From: a bacterium TMED144
GTDB taxonomy: Bacteria > Fidelibacterota > Marinisomatia > Marinisomatales > TCS55
Assembly (NCBI GenBank): GCA_002170005.2
Contig: NHGT02000020.1
Span: 36,000 to 52,056, forward strand
Reading direction: 5' to 3'
Length of the DNA: 16,057 nucleotides
This document shows positions 5,798 to 14,259 of the stretch, piece after piece. Within the stretch, counting starts at the first letter, position 1, and the number at the start of each line of letters is the position of its first letter. A program made the position numbers and the translations under genes. The notes under the pieces are model-generated. The model was not told the DNA's origin. It made no database searches and was given only the letters and a program-made list of their open reading frames with translations.

Positions 5798-7736
5798 CGA
5801 TCTCATTCAAATTTTCAAAAAACTTTAGGGATTCAGGATTGATTAAAGCATCCTTATTATCAACCTTGTTTCCGTTTATTATTTTCTTAACCGCTAGTTC
5901 TACTTTTTTCCCGCTTAAAGTGTAAGGTATGTCCTTAATTTGAACTATTTTCTTTGGTAAATGTTTAGGTGAACAATTTTTTTTAATTTTATTTGTTATA
6001 TTTTTTTTCATTTCATCGTTGATCTTTTTACTATCTTTTAATTTTACAAAAAGTATAATTCGTTCATCTTGCTTCCATTTTTGCCCAACTACAATACTAT
6101 CTATTATGTCATCTATGGTATCTATTGCATCATAAATTTCTGAAGTTCCAATTCGAACTCCCCCTGGATTTAATGTTGTATCACTTCTTCCAAAAATCTG
6201 AACTCCTCCGTGATCATAAATGGATATAAAATCACCATGATACCATACATTAGGGAATTTATTAAAATAAGATTCAAAATATTTTTTATCATCTTTATCT
6301 TTCCAAAATGATATTGGCATCGAAGGAAAGGGTTTTGCGCAAATGAGTTCTCCCTCCATATTTTTAACAGATTTGTTTTTTGAATTTAGAGATTGTACAT
6401 CCATTCCAAGCCCTATACACTGAATTTCATCTCGATAAACTGGAAGCTGAGGATTTCCTAAAGCAAAACAGGATATAATGTCTGTGCCACCCGATATAGA
6501 TGAAAGCCTAATATTATCTTTTACTTCTTGATATACATAGTCAAAATTCTCTCCTCTTAGTGGAGAACCAGTTGAAAAAATGACTTTTAAAGCGTCAAGA
6601 TTATGAGAAAGTTTCGGAGAAATTTTAAAATTTTTGCTTGAGTCAAGATATTTTGGGCTTATTCCAAAATGAGTAATTTTATATTTGTCTATGAAACTCC
6701 ACAAAGTATCATTATTCGGGTAAAATGGAGAACCATCAAAAAGTATTATAGTGGAACCTATTGCTAAAGAGGTGATTAGCCAGTTCCACATCATCCAACC
6801 GCATGTTGTATAATAAAAGACATTATCTTCTGTTGATATATCGCTATGAAGTCTTAATTCTTTAAGGTGTTGTAATAAAGTTCCACCCGCTCCATGCATA
6901 ATTGATTTTGGCGTTCCAGTAGTCCCGCTAGAATACATAATATAAATGGGATGATCGAACGGTAATTGTTGAAATTCTAAATTACACGGATTTTCATCCA
7001 ATGCACTCTTCCATGAGATGGTATCGATATTAAGAGGTAAAATTTTTTTTTCATTTGTAATAATAACTTTTTCTAGAGTGTTTAAACGATTTATAACTTT
7101 AGATAGCTTATCGACAAGAGAGAATTTTTTACCAGAATAGAAATAATTATCACACGCAAATATAATTTTCGGGTTTATTTGCTTAAAACGATTTAAAATA
7201 CCTCTAACTCCAAAGTCGGGAGAGCATGATGACCATATTGCACCAATTGAAGTAGTTGCAAGCATAGCAACTACTGCCTCAGAAGAATTCGGCATAATAC
7301 CACAAACTCTATCACCTGTTGATACTCCCCATTTTTTCATGCTTGAGGCCAAAGATTTAACTTGATCAAATAATTGATTATAAGAAATTTTTACTTCTTC
7401 TTTTTTCTCATCAATGGATATAAGTGCAGTTTTATTGCTTTTAAATCTGAGTAAATTTTCAGCAAAATTCATCTTGCACCCTTCAAACCATTTTGGTTGA
7501 AACATTTTATTTTTATCGTTTATAATTGTTGAAGGCTCTTTTGAGCAAAGTGGATTCAAGTATCCCCATATGGATTTCCAAAAATCTTCAATATTATTTA
7601 CAGACCATTTATGCAGATCAGTATAATTTTTGATGTCAATATTGAACCGCATATTGACTTGTTTTCGAAAGGATTCTAGTTGGCTTTTTTCAATCTGTTT
7701 CTGCGCAGGTTTCCATAGAATTGGATTATGTGACAT
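5790..7736 (-). CDS. Acetoacetyl-CoA synthetase (acetoacetate-CoA ligase)
   Basis: The 648-residue protein belongs to the ANL adenylating superfamily, and its length and N-terminus (PILWKP at 5-10) fit acetoacetyl-CoA synthetase rather than acetyl-CoA synthetase. It activates acetoacetate with ATP and CoA, giving acetoacetyl-CoA, and is used in ketone-body or polyhydroxyalkanoate metabolism. Motifs include the phosphate-binding YSSGTTGTPK (268-277), SGGTD (415-419), GRSDTTLNPGGVR (516-528) with the hinge aspartate D519, and the catalytic lysine K610 in PYTLSGKK. No phasin or PHA synthase gene is visible nearby. The gene converges on gap with an 8-bp overlap. Its start lies only five bases after a strong hairpin, and no conventional free Shine-Dalgarno is seen. 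Confidence 0.93.
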   Translation of the reverse strand: MSHNPILWKPAQKQIEKSQLESFRKQVNMRFNIDIKNYTDLHKWSVNNIEDFWKSIWGYLNPLCSKEPSTIINDKNKMFQPKWFEGCKMNFAENLLRFKSNKTALISIDEKKEEVKISYNQLFDQVKSLASSMKKWGVSTGDRVCGIMPNSSEAVVAMLATTSIGAIWSSCSPDFGVRGILNRFKQINPKIIFACDNYFYSGKKFSLVDKLSKVINRLNTLEKVIITNEKKILPLNIDTISWKSALDENPCNLEFQQLPFDHPIYIMYSSGTTGTPKSIMHGAGGTLLQHLKELRLHSDISTEDNVFYYTTCGWMMWNWLITSLAIGSTIILFDGSPFYPNNDTLWSFIDKYKITHFGISPKYLDSSKNFKISPKLSHNLDALKVIFSTGSPLRGENFDYVYQEVKDNIRLSSISGGTDIISCFALGNPQLPVYRDEIQCIGLGMDVQSLNSKNKSVKNMEGELICAKPFPSMPISFWKDKDDKKYFESYFNKFPNVWYHGDFISIYDHGGVQIFGRSDTTLNPGGVRIGTSEIYDAIDTIDDIIDSIVVGQKWKQDERIILFVKLKDSKKINDEMKKNITNKIKKNCSPKHLPKKIVQIKDIPYTLSGKKVELAVKKIINGNKVDNKDALINPESLKFFENLNEIAN

Positions 7737-7741
7737 GTTTT

Positions 7742-7775
7742 AAAATTCAGCCCTTCCTTAGAAGGGCTGAATTTT
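7742..7775 (-). terminator. 15-bp perfect hairpin between the VPS10-like gene and acetoacetyl-CoA synthetase
   Basis: Arms 7742-7756 (AAAATTCAGCCCTTC) and 7761-7775 pair perfectly around a four-base loop. The core is GC-rich and flanked by A and T tracts (four T on the minus strand, six on the plus strand), as in a rho-independent, possibly bidirectional terminator. It lies seven bases after the VPS10-like stop. On the minus strand the arm ends only five bases before the ATG of the next gene, and its loop side carries AAGGAAGGG, a possible sequestered ribosome binding site. Confidence 0.8.
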
Positions 7776-7782
7776 TTAAAGA

Positions 7783-10700
7783 TTAATCGTTGTCTTCAGT
7801 ATTGAGTTTTGATGGTATGACCATCACAGCAGGAACCGCTGCATCACTTACCATATTATTGAATTGAAATAGATCTTCTGATAAAACCTTATCCAATTTT
7901 TTGTAGTGAACTTGAGCTTGATTTACAAGATCATTCAATACATCATAAGATTGTGCTGTTGGTTTTGCGTCTACGCTCGCTACAACTCTAACTAAAGCAG
8001 CAATTTTATTGTCCAGTTTGATGGGGTAATTTAGAGGATCTTGTCTAGATTTAGACTTTACCTGTATCATCTCTTCTTCGATATTTGACAAGTTCTTAAT
8101 TAGTTCCTTACCTGTTTTCGTGATTTCTTCATTTTTAAAACCTGATTCACTCATCAAATTAGATAATGCATTCACTTGCTTCTTTATGCTTCTTATTGTG
8201 ATGATTTTTTCATTGATTTCTGTTGTTCTGTTGCGAATATCCATCAAGAGATCAAATTGATCTTGATAATCAGATTGTGTGGTTTTGATTCTTGGGTCTT
8301 TTAAAATAGCAAAGTTTTGACTTTGTGTTTTGCCATTCAATGTCATTCTGACCTTGTATTGCCCAGGCACAGCTTTTGGACCAATATGACTGCCACCCCA
8401 CATTACAGCTCCAGGAACTTTCTTAGCATCTGCATAACGCATATTCCAAACAAAGCGATTCATCCCTTTTTTACCTTCAGCAATAGGCGATGGATTTTCC
8501 TTAGATTTTTTATTGGTGAAGGTTTTGATTACTTTTCCACCAGCTTCTAGAAATTCCATTTTGAATTCATCGCTATCTTTTAAGTCATTTTTAAGATAAT
8601 AAAATGCCATTACACCATTTGGTGGGTTAGCTCCAGAAGCAGGAGGAGGTCCACCCCATCCACCACCTCCAGGAAGACGATGTGTATCCCTAGGTCTATA
8701 TAAAAATGACCCAGATTTTGCAACACTGCTTGTAAGTTGATGCAAAGGTGTTAGATCATCCAAGATCCAAAATGATCTTCCTTGAGTGGCTACAACCAAA
8801 TCATTGTCTTTAACAACTAAGTCTGTGATTGGTGTTATTGGTAAATTAAGTTGAAAAGGCTGCCAATTACTTCCACCATTGAATGAAACATACATTCCAG
8901 TTTCCGTACCTGCGTACAGTAACCCTTCTTTTTCTATGTCTTCTCTGACGACTCTAGTAAAAGCGTCACTTTTAATACCTCTATTTATGCTTTTCCAGGA
9001 TTTTCCATAATCAGTTGTCTTAAATAAATAAGGTTTAAAATCATCTAATTTATAACGGGTAACTGCCATATAAGCAGTAGCTGGATCATGTGGTGATTGA
9101 TCAATGCTATTGACCATTCCCCACTTGGGCATGCTTTTCGGGGTTATATCTTTCCATGTTTTTCCTCCATCTCGAGTAATATGAGCTCGCCCATCATCTG
9201 TGCCTATCCAAATCACTCCTTCTTCAAGAGGTGATGGTGTAACGACAAAGATAGTACAATAGTATTCCACTCCTGTATCGTCTTTAGTAATAGGTCCACC
9301 AGATTCTCCTTGCATGGATATTGTATTAGTAGATAAGTCAGGACTTATGACTTTCCAAGATTCACCCTCGTTTGTTGAGACATGTAAATGTTGAGAGGCA
9401 ACATAAAGCTTTTTAGGATCGTGAGGATCGAACTCTATAGGAAAATTCCATTGAAATCGATACTTCATATCCTTAACACCGTGACCCATTGGGTTGTCAG
9501 GATAAACTGTAATGTTTCGTCTTTCACCAGTTGCGTGATCATATCTAGTTAAAAACCCGCTGTAAGAACCTGCATAAACAATATTTGGATTTTCTGGATG
9601 AGGAGCAACATGCCCACTTTCACCACCACCAACGGGATAAAAATCCCTATCCGTAATTGCCCATCCCATTGTTCTTGAAGCTATAGATACGGTACTATTG
9701 TCTTGTTGCCCTGCATAAACTCTGTAAGGAAATTGGTTGTCCACGTCAACTCTATAAAATTGTGCAGTAGGTTGATTGTGGTAAGTACTCCAAGTAGCCC
9801 CTGCATCGTATGATACCTGACCGCCACCATCATCAGCGATGATTAAATGATTAGCATCGTTTGGATTAATCCATAGGTCGTGATGGTCGCCATGAGGGGT
9901 ACGTATAGAATTAAATGTCTTTCCACCGTCTTTAGATCGCCAGAATTGTACATTTAGAACATAGATAACATCTTCATTTTGAGTATCAGCATATAATCTG
10001 GTGTAATACCAAGCGCGCTGTCTTAAATTATTGTCAGAGCTAGTTTTTGTCCAGGTTTCACCACCATCATCAGAACGAAATAGGCCACCTTTTTTATTTT
10101 CAATTAAAACCCAAAGTTTGTTTGAATTCAATGGCGAAATAGTTATTCCAATAATACCAACCTCTCCTTCAGGTAGCCCTTTTTTTCTTGTTACCTCTTC
10201 CCATGAATCTCCTCCATCAGTTGATTTCCAGAGTCCTGATCCAGGGCCACCGCTTTCTAGGCTATAAGGAGTTCTTTTGACTCTCCAAGTTGATGCATAT
10301 ATGATTCTAGGATTGTTTGGATCAAGAATAAGATCACAAGCGCCTACTTCATTGTTAATAAATAAAATTCGCTCCCATGTTTTTCCACCATTTTTACTAC
10401 GATAAACACCGCGTTCTTCATTTGGTCCAAACAAATGTCCAAGAGCAGCAACGTAAACTAGGTCTGGATTTTTAGGATGAATTCTCACTCGGGGAATGTG
10501 TCTTGTATCTTTTAAGCCTATAGATTTCCATGTTTTTCCTGCATCTTCAGACTTCCACATACCATCACCATGCGATACATTTCCACGCACTGTCACTTCA
10601 CCGCCACCTACATAGATTACATTAGGATCCCATTCACTAACTGCAACGGCGCCAATAGATCCTCCAAAATAACCATCTGAAATATTTTCCCACGATGTAC

Positions 10701-10923
10701 CACCATTATTAGTTCGCCATACACCTCCGCCAGTAGCTCCGAAGTAAGCTAACAGTTTGTTATCGGCTACGCCATCAACTGCAGCCGATCGTCCCCCTCT
10801 GTAAGGGCCTATATTTCTGTATTTCATTGCATTGTAAAGACTTTCATTAAAGCCTTGGCTGAAAACAGTAGTAGAAATTAAAAATAAGCTGAAATAAAAT
10901 GATTTTCGAATAAATGTCATCAT
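7783..10923 (-). CDS. Secreted VPS10/sortilin-like BNR (Asp-box) repeat protein
   Basis: The best start is the ATG at 10923, because TGGAGG (10931-10936 on the minus strand) lies seven bases upstream; an earlier ATG at 10944 has no such site. The product is then 1046 residues. An N-terminal signal peptide (basic FIRK, hydrophobic FYFSLFLIS, cleavage near FSQG) indicates export. About eleven Asp-box motifs of the form xDGGxTW recur through roughly the first 690 residues, for example NNGGTSW, EDAGKTW, DGGDSW and DYGKSW, which implies one or two large beta-propellers. A glycine- and proline-rich linker and a C-terminal helical, probably coiled-coil, region follow. Such proteins are annotated as sortilin- or glycosyl-hydrolase-like, but no glycosidase active site is evident, and the substrate is unknown. 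Confidence 0.88.
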   Translation of the reverse strand: MMTFIRKSFYFSLFLISTTVFSQGFNESLYNAMKYRNIGPYRGGRSAAVDGVADNKLLAYFGATGGGVWRTNNGGTSWENISDGYFGGSIGAVAVSEWDPNVIYVGGGEVTVRGNVSHGDGMWKSEDAGKTWKSIGLKDTRHIPRVRIHPKNPDLVYVAALGHLFGPNEERGVYRSKNGGKTWERILFINNEVGACDLILDPNNPRIIYASTWRVKRTPYSLESGGPGSGLWKSTDGGDSWEEVTRKKGLPEGEVGIIGITISPLNSNKLWVLIENKKGGLFRSDDGGETWTKTSSDNNLRQRAWYYTRLYADTQNEDVIYVLNVQFWRSKDGGKTFNSIRTPHGDHHDLWINPNDANHLIIADDGGGQVSYDAGATWSTYHNQPTAQFYRVDVDNQFPYRVYAGQQDNSTVSIASRTMGWAITDRDFYPVGGGESGHVAPHPENPNIVYAGSYSGFLTRYDHATGERRNITVYPDNPMGHGVKDMKYRFQWNFPIEFDPHDPKKLYVASQHLHVSTNEGESWKVISPDLSTNTISMQGESGGPITKDDTGVEYYCTIFVVTPSPLEEGVIWIGTDDGRAHITRDGGKTWKDITPKSMPKWGMVNSIDQSPHDPATAYMAVTRYKLDDFKPYLFKTTDYGKSWKSINRGIKSDAFTRVVREDIEKEGLLYAGTETGMYVSFNGGSNWQPFQLNLPITPITDLVVKDNDLVVATQGRSFWILDDLTPLHQLTSSVAKSGSFLYRPRDTHRLPGGGGWGGPPPASGANPPNGVMAFYYLKNDLKDSDEFKMEFLEAGGKVIKTFTNKKSKENPSPIAEGKKGMNRFVWNMRYADAKKVPGAVMWGGSHIGPKAVPGQYKVRMTLNGKTQSQNFAILKDPRIKTTQSDYQDQFDLLMDIRNRTTEINEKIITIRSIKKQVNALSNLMSESGFKNEEITKTGKELIKNLSNIEEEMIQVKSKSRQDPLNYPIKLDNKIAALVRVVASVDAKPTAQSYDVLNDLVNQAQVHYKKLDKVLSEDLFQFNNMVSDAAVPAVMVIPSKLNTEDND

Positions 10924-10930
10924 TTGAATA

Positions 10931-10936
10931 CCTCCA
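10931..10936 (-). promoter_or_regulatory. Shine-Dalgarno site that decides the VPS10-like start
   Basis: TGGAGG on the minus strand is seven bases before the ATG at 10923, which begins MMTFIRKSF, a normal signal peptide start. The site lies inside the frame of the longer alternative beginning at 10944, so the shorter form is preferred. Confidence 0.7.
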
Positions 10937-10969
10937 ATTATCATTCTTGTAAAAAAAGTAACCCTTAAT

Positions 10970-10997
10970 TGTATATAAGAAACCTCTTTTTGTGCAA
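10970..10997 (-). promoter_or_regulatory. Candidate promoter of the VPS10-like gene
   Basis: On the minus strand TTGCAC (10997-10992) and TATACA (10975-10970) are 16 bases apart. A start near 10963 would give a leader of about 40 bases that includes the TGGAGG site. The 203-base region 10924-11126 is divergent between this gene and the phosphofructokinase operon and otherwise shows only AT-rich DNA. The consensus match is modest. Confidence 0.35.
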
Positions 10998-11101
10998 GGA
11001 TTTAAAAAAGAACTGATTGTATATTTTTTCAATTATTCTAATTGTAAATAGTATTTTAAAAAAATATATTTTACGAAATTAAACTATATATAATGAATTT
11101 G

Positions 11102-11122
11102 TTGTATAATTATGTAAATTTA
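11102..11122 (+). promoter_or_regulatory. Promoter/operator-like block of the PFK-aldolase operon, resembling the pseudo-GAPDH promoter
   Basis: The block TTGTATAAT-TAT-GTA-A-ATTTA ends four bases before the ATG at 11127. It holds a TATAAT box (11105-11110) that would start transcription about ten bases before the ATG, giving a very short leader with no Shine-Dalgarno. It matches 3488-3508 at 17 of 21 positions without gaps. Confidence 0.45.
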
Positions 11123-11126
11123 TAAT

Positions 11127-12317
11127 ATGAGAGTCGCATTTTTAACAGCTGGAGGCATTGCTCCTTGTTTATCTGCTTCCATTGGGTATTTAATCCAATT
11201 TTATAGCGATCTTCGCAATGATATATCTTTTATTGGTTATTTAAATGGTTACAAGGGTCTTTTAACAGGCAATTCCATAAATCTTCAAGATGAAATAAAA
11301 GATAATGCGCTTGAATTATTAAGGTATGGTGGTAGCCCCATAGGAAATAGTAGAGTAAAATTAACGAACGTAGAGGACTGTATTAACAAAGGCTATGTTA
11401 TGGATGGAGAAGACCCTTTAAAAGTTGCAGCAGATCAACTCATCGCAGATAAAATTAATATCTTACATACGATTGGAGGTGACGATACTAATACAATGGC
11501 TGCTACATTATCACAATTCCTGAATAACAATGGATATGATTTAACTGTAGTAGGCCTTCCCAAAACTGTTGATAATGACGTTTATCCCTTGGTACAAACC
11601 CTTGGAGCTTGGACTGCTGCAGAGCAAAGCTCTTTATTTTTTCAAAATATTGTTAATGAAAATACCACTTGCAGTCGACAGTTAATTATTCATGAGGTTA
11701 TGGGAAGAAATTGTGGGTGGCTTACAGCTTACTCCGCAAAAGAATATAGAAACAGTCTAAAAAATAAAAAGTTTATCCCTGAAATCCTCATTGAAAAAAA
11801 ACGTTGGGATATTGATGCAATCTTTATCCCAGAATTAAAAATGGATTTTGATCATGAATGTGACCGCCTGAAAAAAAGGATGGACGATAAAGATTGTATT
11901 AATATTTTTTTGAGTGAAGGAGCCGGAACAGATACTATTCTATCAGAAATGGAATCCAAAAATCAAAAAGTTGAAAGAGATGCTTTTGGCCATGTGGCAT
12001 TAGACTCTTTGAATCCAGGCCAGTGGTTTGCAAAAGAATTTTCAAAAAAATTAAAAGCAGATAAGACATTGGTTCAAAAAAGTGGTTATTTTGCAAGGAG
12101 CGCTGCTCCTGGAGAGAGAGACCTAAAGCTTATTGGTGATTCAGCAAAAATGGCTGTTCATTATGCTATGATGGGTAAAAGTGGTCTTATTGGTATGGAC
12201 GATAAACTTGATGGAAAATTAGTTAAAATAGATTTTGAAAGAATAAAAGGAGGGAAGCCATTTGACGTTAATAATCAATGGTTTCAAAAGATGTTGAAAG
12301 AAATTGGACAAATTTAA
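11127..12317 (+). CDS. pfp: Pyrophosphate-dependent 6-phosphofructokinase
   Basis: The 396-residue protein is a group of the phosphofructokinase family that uses pyrophosphate. It phosphorylates fructose 6-phosphate to fructose 1,6-bisphosphate and is reversible, so one enzyme may serve glycolysis and gluconeogenesis. The donor is read from GGDDT at 117-121, where the second Asp replaces the Gly of ATP enzymes, and from PKTVDND at 145-151, where Lys follows Pro. D149 is the catalytic base and MGR at 192-194 binds substrate. The N-terminal TAGGIAPCL, instead of SGGDAPGLN, marks the same short clade that I recall from Alphaproteobacteria. The first ATG matches the family start, although no Shine-Dalgarno precedes it. 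The aldolase follows after 15 bp. Confidence 0.93.
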   Translation: MRVAFLTAGGIAPCLSASIGYLIQFYSDLRNDISFIGYLNGYKGLLTGNSINLQDEIKDNALELLRYGGSPIGNSRVKLTNVEDCINKGYVMDGEDPLKVAADQLIADKINILHTIGGDDTNTMAATLSQFLNNNGYDLTVVGLPKTVDNDVYPLVQTLGAWTAAEQSSLFFQNIVNENTTCSRQLIIHEVMGRNCGWLTAYSAKEYRNSLKNKKFIPEILIEKKRWDIDAIFIPELKMDFDHECDRLKKRMDDKDCINIFLSEGAGTDTILSEMESKNQKVERDAFGHVALDSLNPGQWFAKEFSKKLKADKTLVQKSGYFARSAAPGERDLKLIGDSAKMAVHYAMMGKSGLIGMDDKLDGKLVKIDFERIKGGKPFDVNNQWFQKMLKEIGQI

Positions 12318-12332
12318 ATAAAGGGAATAAAT

Positions 12333-13352
12333 ATGGAATTAACTACTTTAAACGACGTAGCAAATGCAATGGTCGCTGATGGAAAAGGTATTTTAGCAGC
12401 CGATGAAAGCACAGGAACCATTGGTAAAAGATTTGATCAAATTGATCTAGAAAGCACTGTTGAAAATAGAAATGCATATCGCAATCTTTTATTTAGTGCA
12501 AATGATATTGAAAATTACATCAGCGGTGTTATCATGTATGATGAGACATTCCGTCAATCTTCTTTAGATGGTAACGTATTGTACCCTCAATATTTATCCG
12601 ATAAAGGAATAATACCTGGAATTAAAGTGGATATGGGTGCTCATAATCTATCTGGAACTGAAGGAGAAAAAATAACTGAAGGTCTTGATGGTTTAAACCA
12701 GAGATTAAATGAATATAGAAAATTGGGTGCTAGGTTTGCAAAATGGAGAGCAGTGATAGTTATTTCAGAAGAAAATCCAAGCGGGTATGCAATTGCTACA
12801 AACGCTCATGCTCTTGCAAGGTACGCATCACTATGTCAATCAAATGATATTGTTCCAATAGTTGAACCGGAAATATTAATGGATGGAACACATGATATTG
12901 ATGACAGCTTTGTAGTTACTGAAGAAGTATTGCACTCTGTATTTTTTGAACTTTATTCTCAAGGGGTACATTTCGAAGAAATGGTTTTAAAACCAAATAT
13001 GGTCTTGTCAGGATATGAGTGTTCATCACAGGCAAGTGTTGATGAAGTTGCTAACGCAACCATTGAATGTTTTATGCGAACTGTGCCAGCAGCTGTTCCG
13101 GGAATTGCTTTTCTATCTGGGGGTCAAAGCGATCAGCACGCTACAGCGCATCTGAATCGAATGAATCAATTGCTTGAAAATAACAAACCTTGGAAACTTA
13201 GCTTCTCATATGGCAGGGCATTACAACAATCAGCGATAAAAGCATGGGGTGGTTCTGAACAAAATATTGTAAATGCTCAAGGTGCTCTTCTACATCGAGC
13301 TAAATTAAATAGTTTAGCGACAACGGGCGATTATTCTGAGGACATGGAATAA
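12333..13352 (+). CDS. Class I (Schiff-base) fructose-bisphosphate aldolase
   Basis: This 339-residue protein resembles the class I aldolases of animals, plants and some bacteria, not the metal-dependent class II enzymes. It splits fructose 1,6-bisphosphate into dihydroxyacetone phosphate and glyceraldehyde 3-phosphate. Landmarks are LAADEST (21-27), K98 in GIKVD, K137 in FAKWRAV, E178 and E180 in VEPE, the Schiff-base lysine K220 in VLKPNM, and the phosphate-binding LSGGQSD (261-267). The C-terminus ends in acidic residues without the terminal tyrosine of animal enzymes. AAGGG (12321-12325) is the ribosome binding site. With the upstream phosphofructokinase it makes the two consecutive upper-glycolysis steps in one operon, feeding the GAPDH encoded elsewhere in the window. 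Confidence 0.95.
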   Translation: MELTTLNDVANAMVADGKGILAADESTGTIGKRFDQIDLESTVENRNAYRNLLFSANDIENYISGVIMYDETFRQSSLDGNVLYPQYLSDKGIIPGIKVDMGAHNLSGTEGEKITEGLDGLNQRLNEYRKLGARFAKWRAVIVISEENPSGYAIATNAHALARYASLCQSNDIVPIVEPEILMDGTHDIDDSFVVTEEVLHSVFFELYSQGVHFEEMVLKPNMVLSGYECSSQASVDEVANATIECFMRTVPAAVPGIAFLSGGQSDQHATAHLNRMNQLLENNKPWKLSFSYGRALQQSAIKAWGGSEQNIVNAQGALLHRAKLNSLATTGDYSEDME

Positions 13353-13361
13353 ATAAACTAA

Positions 13362-14252
13362 TTAATATAGTTCATTTGTAAGGCAGTGGACCCCACCACC
13401 ACTGATTCTAAATTGGGTAGTTGGAATGGTGATATGTTTAACCTTTAATTTTTTTAGCGCAGTATTAACCCTACTAGATCTAAATCTAGCAGGTCCTATT
13501 AAATATCCTGGTAAAGGTTCACAATTTACGGAGAAATCACCAAGCTCATTTTCGTTGCCAATAGAATCGCTGTGATCGATATTTATGATTTCAAAATCAT
13601 GTTTTATTGAAAAACTTTTTAATTCTATTTGTGAATTTACACTCATTAAATCTAAGCAAGTTATTACTGCAACAACATGGTCTGAAATATTTATCACGGG
13701 CGTAAAGAAGGTATCTAAATGAAATATATCCGATTGCAAAACAAGTAGATCTTTAACATCAAATTCTTGAGCGATCCATTCTGCGCCAGTTTTATTATTG
13801 CGGCAACATCCTGAAAAAAGCAGGTTACTGCCTTTGCAATAATAAAATTCTCCTCCTTCAGTATTTGCATTATTTTTTTCAGGTATTCTCAAGGTATTGT
13901 AATTCATTGATTCAAGCATTTCTTGCATGATGTCACTCTCAATTTGACGCTCTTTCTCACTGAAGCTTGAAATAATAATCTTTGACTTTTGATCACTAAT
14001 AAATAAATCTCTGACAAACACAAAATCATGTTTTCTTTCCACTTTATTTTGTCGATCCAAATATTTTGGAAAGTTTATTTCAGTAAATTCGAAAGGAAGA
14101 CGATTAAAAAGTTTTGATATTAAATACATTTCAATTTCAACTAATTCTTGATCTGGAATCAACCCTTCTTTCATTGCTGGATTGTTCTTGTACGAGGGTG
14201 TTCCATGACCCCACCATTTATTTTTTGGTAGTTGGGAGACGAGTATTTTCAT
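13362..14252 (-). CDS. Pentein-fold guanidine-modifying hydrolase or amidinotransferase (arginine deiminase/DDAH-like)
   Basis: The 296-residue protein carries the catalytic set of the guanidine-modifying (GME) superfamily: FVRD with R81 and D82, EGGEFYY with E132 and E135, the general-base motif FHLDT with H178 and D180, and the nucleophile C290 in SGGGVHCLTNEL near the C-terminus. Members hydrolyse or transfer the guanidino group of arginine, methylarginines or agmatine. The terminal motif is closer to DDAH or agmatine deiminase-type enzymes (GGGxHC) than to arginine deiminase (CMSMPL), but HLDT also occurs in arginine deiminase, so the substrate is unresolved. It is the last gene of the operon entering from the right, starting seven bases after the DUF2490-like gene, and converges on the aldolase with a nine-base gap and no visible terminator. 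Confidence 0.82.
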   Translation of the reverse strand: MKILVSQLPKNKWWGHGTPSYKNNPAMKEGLIPDQELVEIEMYLISKLFNRLPFEFTEINFPKYLDRQNKVERKHDFVFVRDLFISDQKSKIIISSFSEKERQIESDIMQEMLESMNYNTLRIPEKNNANTEGGEFYYCKGSNLLFSGCCRNNKTGAEWIAQEFDVKDLLVLQSDIFHLDTFFTPVINISDHVVAVITCLDLMSVNSQIELKSFSIKHDFEIINIDHSDSIGNENELGDFSVNCEPLPGYLIGPARFRSSRVNTALKKLKVKHITIPTTQFRISGGGVHCLTNELY

Positions 14253-14259
14253 AGATATT

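Noticed and set aside
10924..10944. Start of the VPS10-like gene at 10944
   Set aside because: This would add seven residues before the signal peptide and its start has no ribosome binding site; TGGAGG points to 10923.
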